DNA of 50,156 nucleotides from an archaeon (lineage in GTDB: Archaea; Thermoplasmatota; Thermoplasmata; JAJSAE01). Where the stretch lies: assembly GCA_024281315.1 (NCBI GenBank), contig JAJSAE010000069.1:1-50156 (forward strand), read 5' to 3'. The notes under the pieces are model-generated. The model saw only the letters and a list, made by a program, of their open reading frames with translations. It did not search any database and was not told where the DNA came from. The first letter of the stretch is position 1. Each line of letters starts with the position of its first letter. Positions 25,900-34,789 of this stretch are shown piece after piece. A program made the translations under genes and the position numbers.

Positions 25900-27326
25900 T
25901 TATAATTTGTGTCAGGGACAGCCCATATTTCTCTTCTTTGCAGGAACTCCACACTAATAAGCACACCCCCAGAAATCCCCAGCCCCACCACTCCTACAAG
26001 CAGGCCGAATGATGGTGCATATTCCGCACTGGCCAGAAACACATAGGCCTCTCCTGCCAGAATTGAGATTATTGCCGATATCGGCCTCATATTCTTCAGA
26101 TAAAGTGCGCCGAGGAATGCCGGTGCCAGAACCACGAGCCCGGAAAATGCGGCCCCTATGAGGAACAGCATTATGCCCTGCCCGGACCGGAAGAAGTAGA
26201 AGATGTAGAGAATGGAACCAAGGGCTAGAATCCATGTGATTGCTATGCTCCTCCTCACTTCGTTCGTTTTTTTATGGGAGCCGGTGTCTTTTACGGTCAT
26301 GGTTGATATGGCAAACAACTGCGAGTCGGCCGTGGACATGAGGGCCGAAAGTGCGCCGACCATTACAAGATAATAGACCCAGTTCGGCGTGTATCTCTCC
26401 ACCATAACGAGCATAACGGTGTTTGTTCCCGCCTCGACTCCGGCACCGTGGGCCCAGACGCCCACCAGAACGGGGATGAGGAACAGGAAGGAGATGAGGA
26501 ATGGATAGAGGGTCATGCTGGTCTTCAACGATTTCTCGCTCTTTGCTGTGTAGAACCTCGTGAAGAGCTGGGGGAACATAGGATCAACGAAAATCCAGAG
26601 AACCATGAAGGAGAGCCAGATGCTCGGGGTGAAGAAGCCGCCGGCACGGGAGAACAGCCCCGGGTCAGCGGCAAACGCTCTTTCTCCTGCCGCCGCAAAG
26701 CCGCCCAGCGCCGATGAGATGAAGAGGCCCACAAGCAGCATTGCGGTGAACATGAGAACTCCCTGCACCACATCGGTCCAGCCGGAGCCGCGCATTCCTC
26801 CGAGAGAGACATAGGCCGCAATGACTATCACCACTACAACCGCCCCTGCCGCCGGATCAATACCCACAAGGCTCTGGAGGATGTATCCCGCACCTGAGGC
26901 CTGCACGGCGAGATAAGGCAGGGTGAACAGAATCATAACGAACATGGTCAGCCACTGTAGTTTCCTGCTTCCAGTCTCCCCGCCGATAAGTTCGGGAGCG
27001 GTGGTGTATCCCCTTTCCTTTCCCAGTTGCCAGACTTTCCTTCCGATAATATAGAACATGATCGGCATGAAGGCCGTTCCGAGAGCCATGACTCCGTACT
27101 CCCCGAAGCCGTACCTGTATGCGGCATCCGAGAATCCCAGAAAGAAGAAGGCCGAGAAATTGGTGGCCGCCATGGTGAAGAACAGTAGAATCGGCTTAAA
27201 TGAACGGCCCGCAACGAAATACTCCTCCCCTCCTCTCTTTTTGCCTCCATATCTGTGCGCAAGCAGGCCGAGGCCGAGCAGGAACGCAAAATACAGCAGA
27301 ACCACAGCGATTGCAAAGGCGTTCAT
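25893..27326 (-). CDS. Sodium:solute symporter (SSS family)
   Basis: A 477-residue polytopic membrane protein of the SSS family with about 13 hydrophobic helices, which couples uptake of an organic solute (pantothenate, proline, sugar or carboxylate in known members) to Na+ entry. Family signs: the RYGGKKRGGEEYFVAGRS loop after helix 1, the long unwound first core helix around MAATNFSAFFFLGFSDAAYR, and GALSALMSTADSQLFAISTM near helix 8, where the Ser and Thr bind Na+. Its ATG follows the TGA of the upstream small membrane protein with no gap, which is the usual arrangement for DUF3311-SSS pairs. Substrate cannot be read from sequence. Confidence 0.9.
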   Translation of the reverse strand: MNAFAIAVVLLYFAFLLGLGLLAHRYGGKKRGGEEYFVAGRSFKPILLFFTMAATNFSAFFFLGFSDAAYRYGFGEYGVMALGTAFMPIMFYIIGRKVWQLGKERGYTTAPELIGGETGSRKLQWLTMFVMILFTLPYLAVQASGAGYILQSLVGIDPAAGAVVVVIVIAAYVSLGGMRGSGWTDVVQGVLMFTAMLLVGLFISSALGGFAAAGERAFAADPGLFSRAGGFFTPSIWLSFMVLWIFVDPMFPQLFTRFYTAKSEKSLKTSMTLYPFLISFLFLIPVLVGVWAHGAGVEAGTNTVMLVMVERYTPNWVYYLVMVGALSALMSTADSQLFAISTMTVKDTGSHKKTNEVRRSIAITWILALGSILYIFYFFRSGQGIMLFLIGAAFSGLVVLAPAFLGALYLKNMRPISAIISILAGEAYVFLASAEYAPSFGLLVGVVGLGISGGVLISVEFLQRREIWAVPDTNYNQ

Positions 27327-27536
27327 TCAATCCCTCCAGATATGGCGGGAGAAGAGGATATAGTAAATCCCTGTAAGTATCACAATTATAATATGCCAGA
27401 TTACCCAGACAGGCAGGCCGTGAAGAAGGGTGTTGCCGCCCCAGTTCCAGACATCCATAGCCGATATTACAAGCAGCACGAATCCCGCTGCAAATACGAT
27501 ACGCTTCCGTTTTTCGGGCAGTTCGTCGAACTTCAT
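27327..27536 (-). CDS. DUF3311-like small membrane partner of the symporter
   Basis: A 69-residue protein with two membrane helices (about 13-31 and 44-64) and a GLPVWVIWHIIIVILTGIYY segment like that of the DUF3311 family, small proteins encoded next to SSS transporters and probably needed for their assembly or activity. The frame is open further upstream, but the start at 27536 (MKFDELPEK) has GGAGTTGA six bases before it and removes a non-family N terminus. The stop is fused to the symporter start (TGAATG). Confidence 0.75.
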   Translation of the reverse strand: MKFDELPEKRKRIVFAAGFVLLVISAMDVWNWGGNTLLHGLPVWVIWHIIIVILTGIYYILFSRHIWRD

Positions 27537-27651
27537 TAAATCAACTCCTGCCCGTTTCCTGGTTTTTCGAGCTGGAAGCGGGAAAACAGTGCTCGGAAGA
27601 ATGCAATGAAAAGTACTATATGAATATTTCCGAGTTTTTCCGCCCCGCTCT
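27537..27651 (-). promoter_or_regulatory. Promoter region of the DUF3311-symporter pair
   Basis: The 115-base gap contains a TATA-like TTCATATAGTAC (about 27624-27613, minus strand) about 80 bases before the small-gene start. A T-rich run just after the preceding stop could end the upstream transcript. No reading frame of note. Confidence 0.35.
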
Positions 27652-30600
27652 TCACTCATCCATCTTCAGCACGGCCCCACGCCCGGAATTTCCGTTAACG
27701 CGCACTTCAATGGCGTTTTTCAACTGCAGATGAACCACATGCTCCGTTTCGGTTAGCGGCCTCTGGGCCTCCAGCCACTCCCAGTCTATGAATCCTTCCG
27801 AGGCCTTTCCGGTAACGGTGAGATACGGGATGTTCAGGCATGCTATGTTGTGGAGAAAGTGCGAGCCCTGCGAGTATTCGACCTTTATGTCGCCCATGGG
27901 TGTTTCCACCATTGTTCTGGTGTTGGATATCTGCTCCCATTCCACGGGAATACCCAGCCATCTATCCTTTGTCCCCCAGCGTCCCGGGCCGATAAGAATA
28001 TACGGCCTCTCATCCAGTGTCTCGTTAATCCGACCTATCTCTTTGGCAATCTCAACGGTCTTCCCGCGGTCAAACCTCTTTCTATCTACAAACACGATGT
28101 CCTTTATGTTTGAGAGGACGCCGTTTCCCAGCGATTTGGTGGAGTATATCAGGTATTTTTCCCTGTTGCTCGCATTGAAATCCTCCACATCTATCTGCCT
28201 TTTAATTGTGAGAAGAGGACGAATCTGCAGGATGTGGAGCTCAGGTCGGCCGTTTTTGTTAAGGTGTGCGGCAAACTCTATTTCCACCGCGCCTCCCATT
28301 GCCATCTGGCACAGTGCCAGCGTATCTCTCAGAATCTCCGGGAGTGGATACATATCGTACTTGAGGATGTGCGCAAAGGTGATTATTCGGTAGCCGTCGT
28401 AGTCGCTTCCGTCCCTCAAGATGTCGTTCTGCGGGTCGTATATGCTGCCCACCCACTCCATTACGCCCTTGTTCGCCTCCGCCTCCGAGACATATAGTTT
28501 TCTTATGGTACTGCCCTCTCCCTCGCCCAGGTCAAAATCCTCTCCCGTCATGTCTAGGGCGTAGAATATGTTCTGGGAGTTCTGGAGCATCTCCTTTGTA
28601 TTCGAGAAACCGAGAATGGCCTGAGGCCGCCGGGGCGAGAATGTCAGGAAGTTCTCTCCCTCCACCACTATTTTTCCGAGGCCCATAGCCAGATTGACTA
28701 TGCCGTCCTCTCTCTTCAAGGGGGGTTGTGGGTAGAAATTGTAGGATTGGGCCACGCCGGAAAAGACGGGATAGAAGACATCTCCGAAGCGATTGCCCAC
28801 GAGTTTCTGAATGACAACCGCCATCTTGTCGTCCTCCGTGGTGTGCAGGGTTGTTTTTATGTATGCTCTGGTCCGTTTGAAATATGTGGAGGCATAGACG
28901 AGTTTTATGGCGTCGGAAAGGTGTTTCAGCCTCAAATCATCGCTTTTTTCGTTATTGGGAAGGAGGTAGGTGGAGTATATCCCCGCAAACGGCTGGCTGT
29001 ATGAGTCCTCCAGAAGGCTTGAGGAGCGTACCGCTATCGGCTCAGTTATAAGACTCAGATATTTTTTCAGGGCATCCTTCAGTTTCTCGGAAATCCTGCT
29101 GTCGAGAAAGACTTTTATTATCTCTCTGTCGGTAAGGCCCTTATTTCTTATGTCTCCCAGTCCGTTTTCCTCTATGAATGTATCGAACTCATCCGTGGCG
29201 ATTATAAAAGCTGAAGGGACATTCAGGCCGTATTCCTCGTATTTTTTAGGGAATTCCGTCTTCTGGAAAAGGTATGACAGAAATGCGATCCCCCTCCCCT
29301 TTCCTCCAAGGGAGCCGCCGCCGAAGCGCGTGATTGTGTTCTCGTAGGCGAAAGCCTCGCTGCTGGAAAAGTCGGATATGACGCCCCTGCTCTTGTTCCT
29401 CTCTATCTCCTCAAAAACATCGATGAGGTATGTGCGCATCTCTTCTCCGTCTCGAAAATCGGAGATCTTCTTCGGTCTCAATTGGCGTGCAAATTCAATC
29501 TCTCCTCTGGCAAGGAGCCAGCCGGAGAACTGATTTTTTCTACCGTGGTATATGACGGACTCTGGCGGCACGGTCTTAATCATCTCTATGAATTCTTTTA
29601 TATTGGAGGCCTTTCCGACAACCTCTCCTCCCGGAAGTTTGAAGACGAAGGGGCCGAATCCGAGTTTTTCCTTCAGAAAGTGCCGAAATTCCGAGATAAG
29701 GGTATCCGAATTCTTGTCCGCAAAGCTGACTCCGAACTCCTCCGCTTTTTTTCTCTTATCCACCTGTGTTGATTGAACAAGAACAGGGATATCCGAGTCT
29801 ATGCTGGATATGAGGTGGAAGCCCGCATTTTCGTCCTTTTCTCCGTTTCTGGGGTAGGCCACATCGGTTATCACGCCTATAATGTACTCTCTGTAGTTCT
29901 GGTATATGGAAAATGCATCCTCGTAGGTCTCCGCCAGAAGGATTTTCGGCCTTGCCCTCTTCCTCAGCATTTTCTCCTGCTCGTTCACGCTCTCTTCCAT
30001 AAGCGCCTGTGTCTGTCTCACAATCTCCTTGTACATCAGAGGAAGGAAGACGGAGTAGTACTCCGGCGAGTCCTCCACAAGGAGCATTACACGAACCCCG
30101 CCGTATCTTGTATCGTTCTCCACATTCCGTAGGTCCTCGAAGAGTTTTATAATCGCCAGAAATATGGCGGAATCGCCGTTCCAGAAGAAAACGCGGTCAA
30201 TACCGTTCTTTTTACCCGGCTCGTGATAACGCCGTATCTCTCCAGCATCCGTTACCAGAAGCACTGTCGGCAGTCCCGGCTGTATCTTCTTTACCAGTTC
30301 TCCGAATTCCAGGGGGTCCGAGTCGAAGAGGTGGGTCATGGTGATTATAAGGTCGTATTTCTTCCTGTGAAGTTCCGCAAGGGCGTTTTCGGCCGACGCC
30401 ACCAGTTTGACGCGCGGGGGCGATGTTATGCCGAGGCTGAAAAACTCCCCGAATATTTGCTCGGAGAGGCCCCTGTCTTCCTCCAGAATGAAGGCATCAT
30501 AGAGGCTGGCCACCAGAAGAACATTTCTTATTCTGTACTGCATCAATTCCTGTGCGGGAGAAAAGATATCCTCCACATGGTTCATGATTCCCTTATCAAG

Positions 30601-30660
30601 AATCTCCTTTATTCCTGCCAGATCATCATTTTCGGGGAGAGCATCCCTCTTCGAGGCCAT
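27652..30660 (-). CDS. PEP/pyruvate-binding (ATP-grasp) protein with two receiver-like domains
   Basis: A 1002-residue cytoplasmic protein. Residues about 42-175 and 188-345 each resemble a response-regulator receiver fold (RNVLLVASLYDAF; GVRVMLLVEDSPEYYSVF, with acidic residues at the first strand end). From about 440 on it matches the N-terminal nucleotide-binding half of PEP synthase and pyruvate phosphate dikinase: FGGGSLGGKGRGIAFL near 444, EPIAVRSSSLLEDSYSQPFAGIYSTYL near 540 (core shown), and EIEFAAHLN...LHILQIRPLL. The C-terminal 150 residues hold GPGRWGTKDRWLGIP and SQGSHFLHNI. The PEP-binding TIM barrel is absent, and the usual phospho-His swivel motif is not seen. It probably uses ATP to phosphorylate something, perhaps under receiver control; the real reaction is unknown. 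It follows the aminotransferase by 39 bases, with a TATA-like ACATTTAATATCC in the gap. Confidence 0.8.
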   Translation of the reverse strand: MASKRDALPENDDLAGIKEILDKGIMNHVEDIFSPAQELMQYRIRNVLLVASLYDAFILEEDRGLSEQIFGEFFSLGITSPPRVKLVASAENALAELHRKKYDLIITMTHLFDSDPLEFGELVKKIQPGLPTVLLVTDAGEIRRYHEPGKKNGIDRVFFWNGDSAIFLAIIKLFEDLRNVENDTRYGGVRVMLLVEDSPEYYSVFLPLMYKEIVRQTQALMEESVNEQEKMLRKRARPKILLAETYEDAFSIYQNYREYIIGVITDVAYPRNGEKDENAGFHLISSIDSDIPVLVQSTQVDKRKKAEEFGVSFADKNSDTLISEFRHFLKEKLGFGPFVFKLPGGEVVGKASNIKEFIEMIKTVPPESVIYHGRKNQFSGWLLARGEIEFARQLRPKKISDFRDGEEMRTYLIDVFEEIERNKSRGVISDFSSSEAFAYENTITRFGGGSLGGKGRGIAFLSYLFQKTEFPKKYEEYGLNVPSAFIIATDEFDTFIEENGLGDIRNKGLTDREIIKVFLDSRISEKLKDALKKYLSLITEPIAVRSSSLLEDSYSQPFAGIYSTYLLPNNEKSDDLRLKHLSDAIKLVYASTYFKRTRAYIKTTLHTTEDDKMAVVIQKLVGNRFGDVFYPVFSGVAQSYNFYPQPPLKREDGIVNLAMGLGKIVVEGENFLTFSPRRPQAILGFSNTKEMLQNSQNIFYALDMTGEDFDLGEGEGSTIRKLYVSEAEANKGVMEWVGSIYDPQNDILRDGSDYDGYRIITFAHILKYDMYPLPEILRDTLALCQMAMGGAVEIEFAAHLNKNGRPELHILQIRPLLTIKRQIDVEDFNASNREKYLIYSTKSLGNGVLSNIKDIVFVDRKRFDRGKTVEIAKEIGRINETLDERPYILIGPGRWGTKDRWLGIPVEWEQISNTRTMVETPMGDIKVEYSQGSHFLHNIACLNIPYLTVTGKASEGFIDWEWLEAQRPLTETEHVVHLQLKNAIEVRVNGNSGRGAVLKMDE

Positions 30661-30699
30661 GGAGCCTGATATGGTGGTAGGATATTAAATGTTTGTCAT

Positions 30700-32016
30700 T
30701 CAGTCCTTTTGCACCCCTTTCACGAACTCTCCGACTCTCTCCATTCCTTCCTTAATCTTATCATGGTCGTTTATCAGGGGGCCATAGGAGATTCTCACGC
30801 CGTTCTTTATACTCTGGCCGAATCCTCCGCCGGGTATGAAGAGAACGCCGGTGTTTTTCAGCACCTCAAGCATGAATTTATCGGCATCCATTCCCGCATC
30901 CATCACGGTGTAGAGGCCTCCCTGCGGCACCAGCCTCCTCATTCCCAGATGCTCATCTATGGCCTTCAGGGTGATATCGGCCGTGGCCTTGTATCTGGAC
31001 CTCACATCGTTCAAATACTTCTTTAACTCTCCAGAGGGTATTGCCTCCTGCAGATACTCCTTTATGGCCATCTGATGGAGCGTATCGGGGCAGAGTATGG
31101 AGCACTGCTGCACCCGTTCCATCGCAGCGACCACCCTCGGGTGTGCCTCTATCCAGCCCAGCCTTCTGCCGAGTCCTCTGGCCCACTTGGAATTGGAATG
31201 CATCGCTATCATGTGCGGGTACTCGTTGGGGGACCACGAGAAGTACTCTGGCGGCTTTTCCGAGAAATATTGTGTCTTGTATGCGAAGTCCATCATCACG
31301 AATACCCCTTTATTCTCGCACATCTCCATTATATTCCTTACAAGGCGGTGTGGCATGATCTGGCTGGTGGGGTTGTCCGGGGACGGGATGATAATAATTT
31401 TCGGGTCATAGAGTTTTATTATGTTTTCGAGGTCTTCCATTACTTTATCTTCGTCCGGCAGGTATTTCCACTCCACGGGGTCGAACACATTCAGATGCAC
31501 GATCTCAGCGGCAGGTACCACCGGGTTAACTCCCGTGGGGTTATGTATTATTTTTGTGTCCGTGAGTGCGAAGTCTATCTGCCCCCCGTAATTTGCGTAT
31601 GTCGGGTCGAGAAGGACGACATCCTCTCCCGGATTCGCAAGCGAGACAAAGAGGTCGTGTGTGAGCTGCGTGGAACTCTGGCCGACAATTATGTTCTCCG
31701 GTCCGATCTCTTTTACACCGAAGACATCCTGCTCGAAGAGGGCCAGTTGCTCCCTGAGTCCAAGTTCTCCCGGGGTGGGGCTGTATGCGCCGCTGGCATG
31801 GAACCTTAGCGGGTCTTTTGCAATCTCGATATACTTCTCCCTCATGAGTTCGGGAACTTCGTGATTCACCCAGCCTCCGCCGAACGATATCACATCGTCC
31901 GGATTCAGCCCCATTTCGATTATGTTCTTCCTCTCCGCCATCTTCATTATCTGCCTGATGGGGGAGGGCCTCTTCATTTGCTCCTCGATTATGTTTGATA
32001 GTCTGATATATGCCAT
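30700..32016 (-). CDS. PLP-dependent class I/II aminotransferase
   Basis: A 438-residue fold-type I aminotransferase. Recognisable are the N-terminal MGLNPDDVISFGGG segment, VGQSSTQLTHDLF at the phosphate-binding turn, LLDPTYANYGG, SPDNPTSQIM around the substrate-binding Asn, MMDFAYKTQYF with the Asp that contacts the pyridine N, HSNSKWARGLGRRLGW with the Schiff-base Lys277, and GVRISYGP near the C-terminal Arg. The donor and acceptor are not defined; it is not one of the narrow families I can name. It lies 24 bases after valS on the same strand with GGTGAC before its ATG, so it is probably co-transcribed with valS. Confidence 0.88.
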   Translation of the reverse strand: MAYIRLSNIIEEQMKRPSPIRQIMKMAERKNIIEMGLNPDDVISFGGGWVNHEVPELMREKYIEIAKDPLRFHASGAYSPTPGELGLREQLALFEQDVFGVKEIGPENIIVGQSSTQLTHDLFVSLANPGEDVVLLDPTYANYGGQIDFALTDTKIIHNPTGVNPVVPAAEIVHLNVFDPVEWKYLPDEDKVMEDLENIIKLYDPKIIIIPSPDNPTSQIMPHRLVRNIMEMCENKGVFVMMDFAYKTQYFSEKPPEYFSWSPNEYPHMIAMHSNSKWARGLGRRLGWIEAHPRVVAAMERVQQCSILCPDTLHQMAIKEYLQEAIPSGELKKYLNDVRSRYKATADITLKAIDEHLGMRRLVPQGGLYTVMDAGMDADKFMLEVLKNTGVLFIPGGGFGQSIKNGVRISYGPLINDHDKIKEGMERVGEFVKGVQKD

Positions 32017-32040
32017 TATGTCACCTTCTTTTGTTTTTTA

Positions 32041-34665
32041 CTACTTTTCTATCAGGATTACAACTCCGTTTATACTGATGCTGTCCACATCTACGCCGTG
32101 AGAAACAAGGGTTCTTTCGAACTCCACATGTTTTTTCGTTATTTCGCCGGTCTCGCCGTCAGGGAACCGTATTGTTATCTTCCCTGTCTTCAGGGCCTCT
32201 CGCAATTCCTCAGGATCGCTTTCAGTTATGAACTTCACGACATCCTGTGCGTGCTGCCTGAATTCCGGTCCTATCGCTGCATACACCGGCTTCGCTCCGC
32301 TAATCCTCTCCTCCGTGTGCCCCCTCTTTTCCAGGATGATTCTGGCGGCCTTCACCGTTGCGGCGATGTCCCTCTCGCTCCCCAGAAGGTACTCCGCCTT
32401 TTCCCCTATGATTTCCACTGTCTTCACTTCCGCACCCAGCGCCATCTTCCTAGAGGCCTTCCACGACCTTATCTCCGAGATAATGTCCTTTACCAGTTCT
32501 CCCTGCTCCTCTGCGTCCGGGTCAATCTCTCTCGCTTCCGGCCAAGGCGAGATATGAACGCTCTTTATTCCTTCCAGCTCAACATAATGCTCCTGATAGA
32601 CCGATTCCGCAAGGTGGGGCATGAAGGGAGCCAGCAGTTTTGTCATGCCGAGGCCGATGGTGTACAATGTGTACTCCAGAGCCTCATCGTTTCCCGCATA
32701 TATCCTGTGCTTCACCATTTCCAGATAGTGGTCCGCAACCCTGTGCCATGCAAAGAATTCCAGATCCTTCATGGCCCTGTCGAACTGGTAGTTATCCATG
32801 CTCTCGGTCATCTTCCCGACGAGCCTGTTGAAGGAACTGAGTATCCAGCGGTCGGTTATGCGAAGAGTCTCCGGTTCCTCCCTCCTCTTTTTAATGCCCT
32901 TGCTCATGAGGTTCTGCATGTTCCAGAACTTCTGCATGAACCGGGTCGCATGCTTTACCTCCTCCAGCCGGAATGCGTGGTCCGTTCCAAGAGAACAGGT
33001 GGAGGCGTAGTATCTCATGGCATCTCCTCCGTACTCATCCAGAATAGGCAGGGGGTCGATAACATTTCCCGCGGATGCGTGCATGGGCGTGCCGTCCGGG
33101 GCCATTATGAATCCGTGAATCATGATGTTCTCCCATGGTTTTTTTCCTGTAAGCAGGTACTCCCTCAGAATCGTGTAAAAGGCCCATGTCCGTATGATGT
33201 CGTGCCCCTGCGGCCTCAGGCTCATGGGGTACAGTTTTTCGAATCTCTCTTCATCTCTGAGATAGAATGTATTATAGAGGGGCGAAATCGAGGAATCCAT
33301 CCATGTGTCGAACACATCGGTGCAGCCCTCCAGTTCTCCGCCGCACTTGGGACATTTCTCCACGGGCGGCTTATCCAGCGTGGGGTCCACATAGCAGTCT
33401 TCTTCCTTTGCGGGGACGATGTGGCCGCACTCCTTGCAGTGCCAGACCGGTATCGGCGTTGCGAAATACCGCTGCCTCGAAATTACCCAGTCCCAGCCGA
33501 GGGAATCGGTCCATTCGTTGAGCCTCACTTTCATAAACTCGGGGAACCAGTTTATCTCGTCCCCGATTCTCTTTATGTCCTCCTTGAACTTTGTGGTCTT
33601 GAGGAACCACTGAGGGACCTGAAGGAACTCTATGGGCGTCTTGCACCTCCAGCAGAGGCCCACATTCTGCTCGTTGTCCTCCTGTTTTATGAGCAGTCCC
33701 TCCTTTTTCAGGTCTTCAATTATCGCCGCTCTTGCCTCCCCGATGCTCATTCCGGCGTATTTGCCGGCGTTCTCCAGCATCTTCCCTTCCTGATCTATGG
33801 CCATTTCTATGGGAAGGTTGTACTTGTGCACCCAGTTAAGGTCTTCCTTGTCCCCTATGGTGCATATCATAACGATTCCGGTGCCGTACTCCGGGTCCAC
33901 CGCCTCATCCGCAATAACCCTTACTTTTTTCTCGAATATGGGGGTTATCAGCATCTTTCCTACGAGGTGTCTGTTCTTCTCGTCGTCCGGGTGCACAGCT
34001 ATCAGCTGGCAGGCAGGCAGGAGCTCCGGCCTCGTGGTGGCGATGGTGGCAAACTCCTCCTCTCCCTCTATCAAAAATCTCACATAGTTCAGTTTCGTCA
34101 TGTTGTGTTTGTACTCCACCTCGGCGTCGGCCAGTGCGGTCATGCAGCGCGGGCACCAGTTAATGGGGAACTCCCCCTTGTAAACCAGCTCTTTCTCCAG
34201 CATTTTCAGAAATGTTATCTGGGTGATTCTGCGGTAGTACTCCGCGTCGGTCTGGTAGTAGAGTGAGGGATCCATGCTCTCGCCGAGAATCTCGAACTGA
34301 TGCGTCATATCCCCGATATGGCGGCTGGCGAACTCCCGGCACATCTCGATGAATTCATGCCTTTCAACATCCAGTTTCGTAATCCCTCTCTCCTTCTCGA
34401 CCTTGACCTCAATGGGCGTTCCGTTGACATCAAAACAGAGCGGGAAAAAGACATTATCTCCCTTCATGCGGTGGTATCTGGCCGCAAAATCTATGAGCGT
34501 GTAGCCGGTGGCATGGCCCAGATGCAGGGCCCCGGAGGCATACCTCGGAGGGTTGTCTATGCTGTACACCGGCCGGTCGGAGTCGAAGTCGAACTTATAG
34601 AGTTCCCACTCCTTCCACTTCTTCTGCCAGCGTGCTTCCTGCTCTCTGATGTCGTATTCGCTCAT
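32041..34665 (-). CDS. valS: Valyl-tRNA synthetase, archaeal type
   Basis: An 874-residue class Ia synthetase that charges tRNA-Val. The HIGH-type motif is HLGH (48-51), preceded by PPRYASGALHLGHATGYT. The editing domain includes ATTRPELLPACQLIAVHPDD, a zinc-binding knuckle pair CPRC/CWRC is present, and a second knuckle set (HCKECGH, CPKCGG) lies in the catalytic insert. DVFDTWMDSSISP fits ValRS. The catalytic KMSKS loop is replaced by PMHAS (527-531) in DGTPMHASAGNVIDP, so neither usual lysine is there, while GNVIDP is kept. The anticodon-binding helical domain and C-terminal part are complete, with no long coiled-coil tail. No clear ribosome site; a TATA-like CTTTTATCC about 27 bases upstream suggests a leaderless message. 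Confidence 0.95.
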   Translation of the reverse strand: MSEYDIREQEARWQKKWKEWELYKFDFDSDRPVYSIDNPPRYASGALHLGHATGYTLIDFAARYHRMKGDNVFFPLCFDVNGTPIEVKVEKERGITKLDVERHEFIEMCREFASRHIGDMTHQFEILGESMDPSLYYQTDAEYYRRITQITFLKMLEKELVYKGEFPINWCPRCMTALADAEVEYKHNMTKLNYVRFLIEGEEEFATIATTRPELLPACQLIAVHPDDEKNRHLVGKMLITPIFEKKVRVIADEAVDPEYGTGIVMICTIGDKEDLNWVHKYNLPIEMAIDQEGKMLENAGKYAGMSIGEARAAIIEDLKKEGLLIKQEDNEQNVGLCWRCKTPIEFLQVPQWFLKTTKFKEDIKRIGDEINWFPEFMKVRLNEWTDSLGWDWVISRQRYFATPIPVWHCKECGHIVPAKEEDCYVDPTLDKPPVEKCPKCGGELEGCTDVFDTWMDSSISPLYNTFYLRDEERFEKLYPMSLRPQGHDIIRTWAFYTILREYLLTGKKPWENIMIHGFIMAPDGTPMHASAGNVIDPLPILDEYGGDAMRYYASTCSLGTDHAFRLEEVKHATRFMQKFWNMQNLMSKGIKKRREEPETLRITDRWILSSFNRLVGKMTESMDNYQFDRAMKDLEFFAWHRVADHYLEMVKHRIYAGNDEALEYTLYTIGLGMTKLLAPFMPHLAESVYQEHYVELEGIKSVHISPWPEAREIDPDAEEQGELVKDIISEIRSWKASRKMALGAEVKTVEIIGEKAEYLLGSERDIAATVKAARIILEKRGHTEERISGAKPVYAAIGPEFRQHAQDVVKFITESDPEELREALKTGKITIRFPDGETGEITKKHVEFERTLVSHGVDVDSISINGVVILIEK

Positions 34666-34789
34666 ACCGGCGGGAAAGATAATGGGGGATAAAAGAGTTT
34701 TTGTTGGTCCGGATAGACTTCTTAGCGCTCCTCCCTCTCAATACAGGGATAAAATTAATAAGGGGCGGGCCTATTCCCTCTGGAGGTCA

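Noticed and set aside
32098-34266. 722-codon open frame on the plus strand opposite valS
   Set aside because: It lies wholly antisense to an intact valyl-tRNA synthetase, its product is rich in His, Arg, Leu and Cys with no family motif, and it has no ribosome site. It is a by-product of valS codon use.
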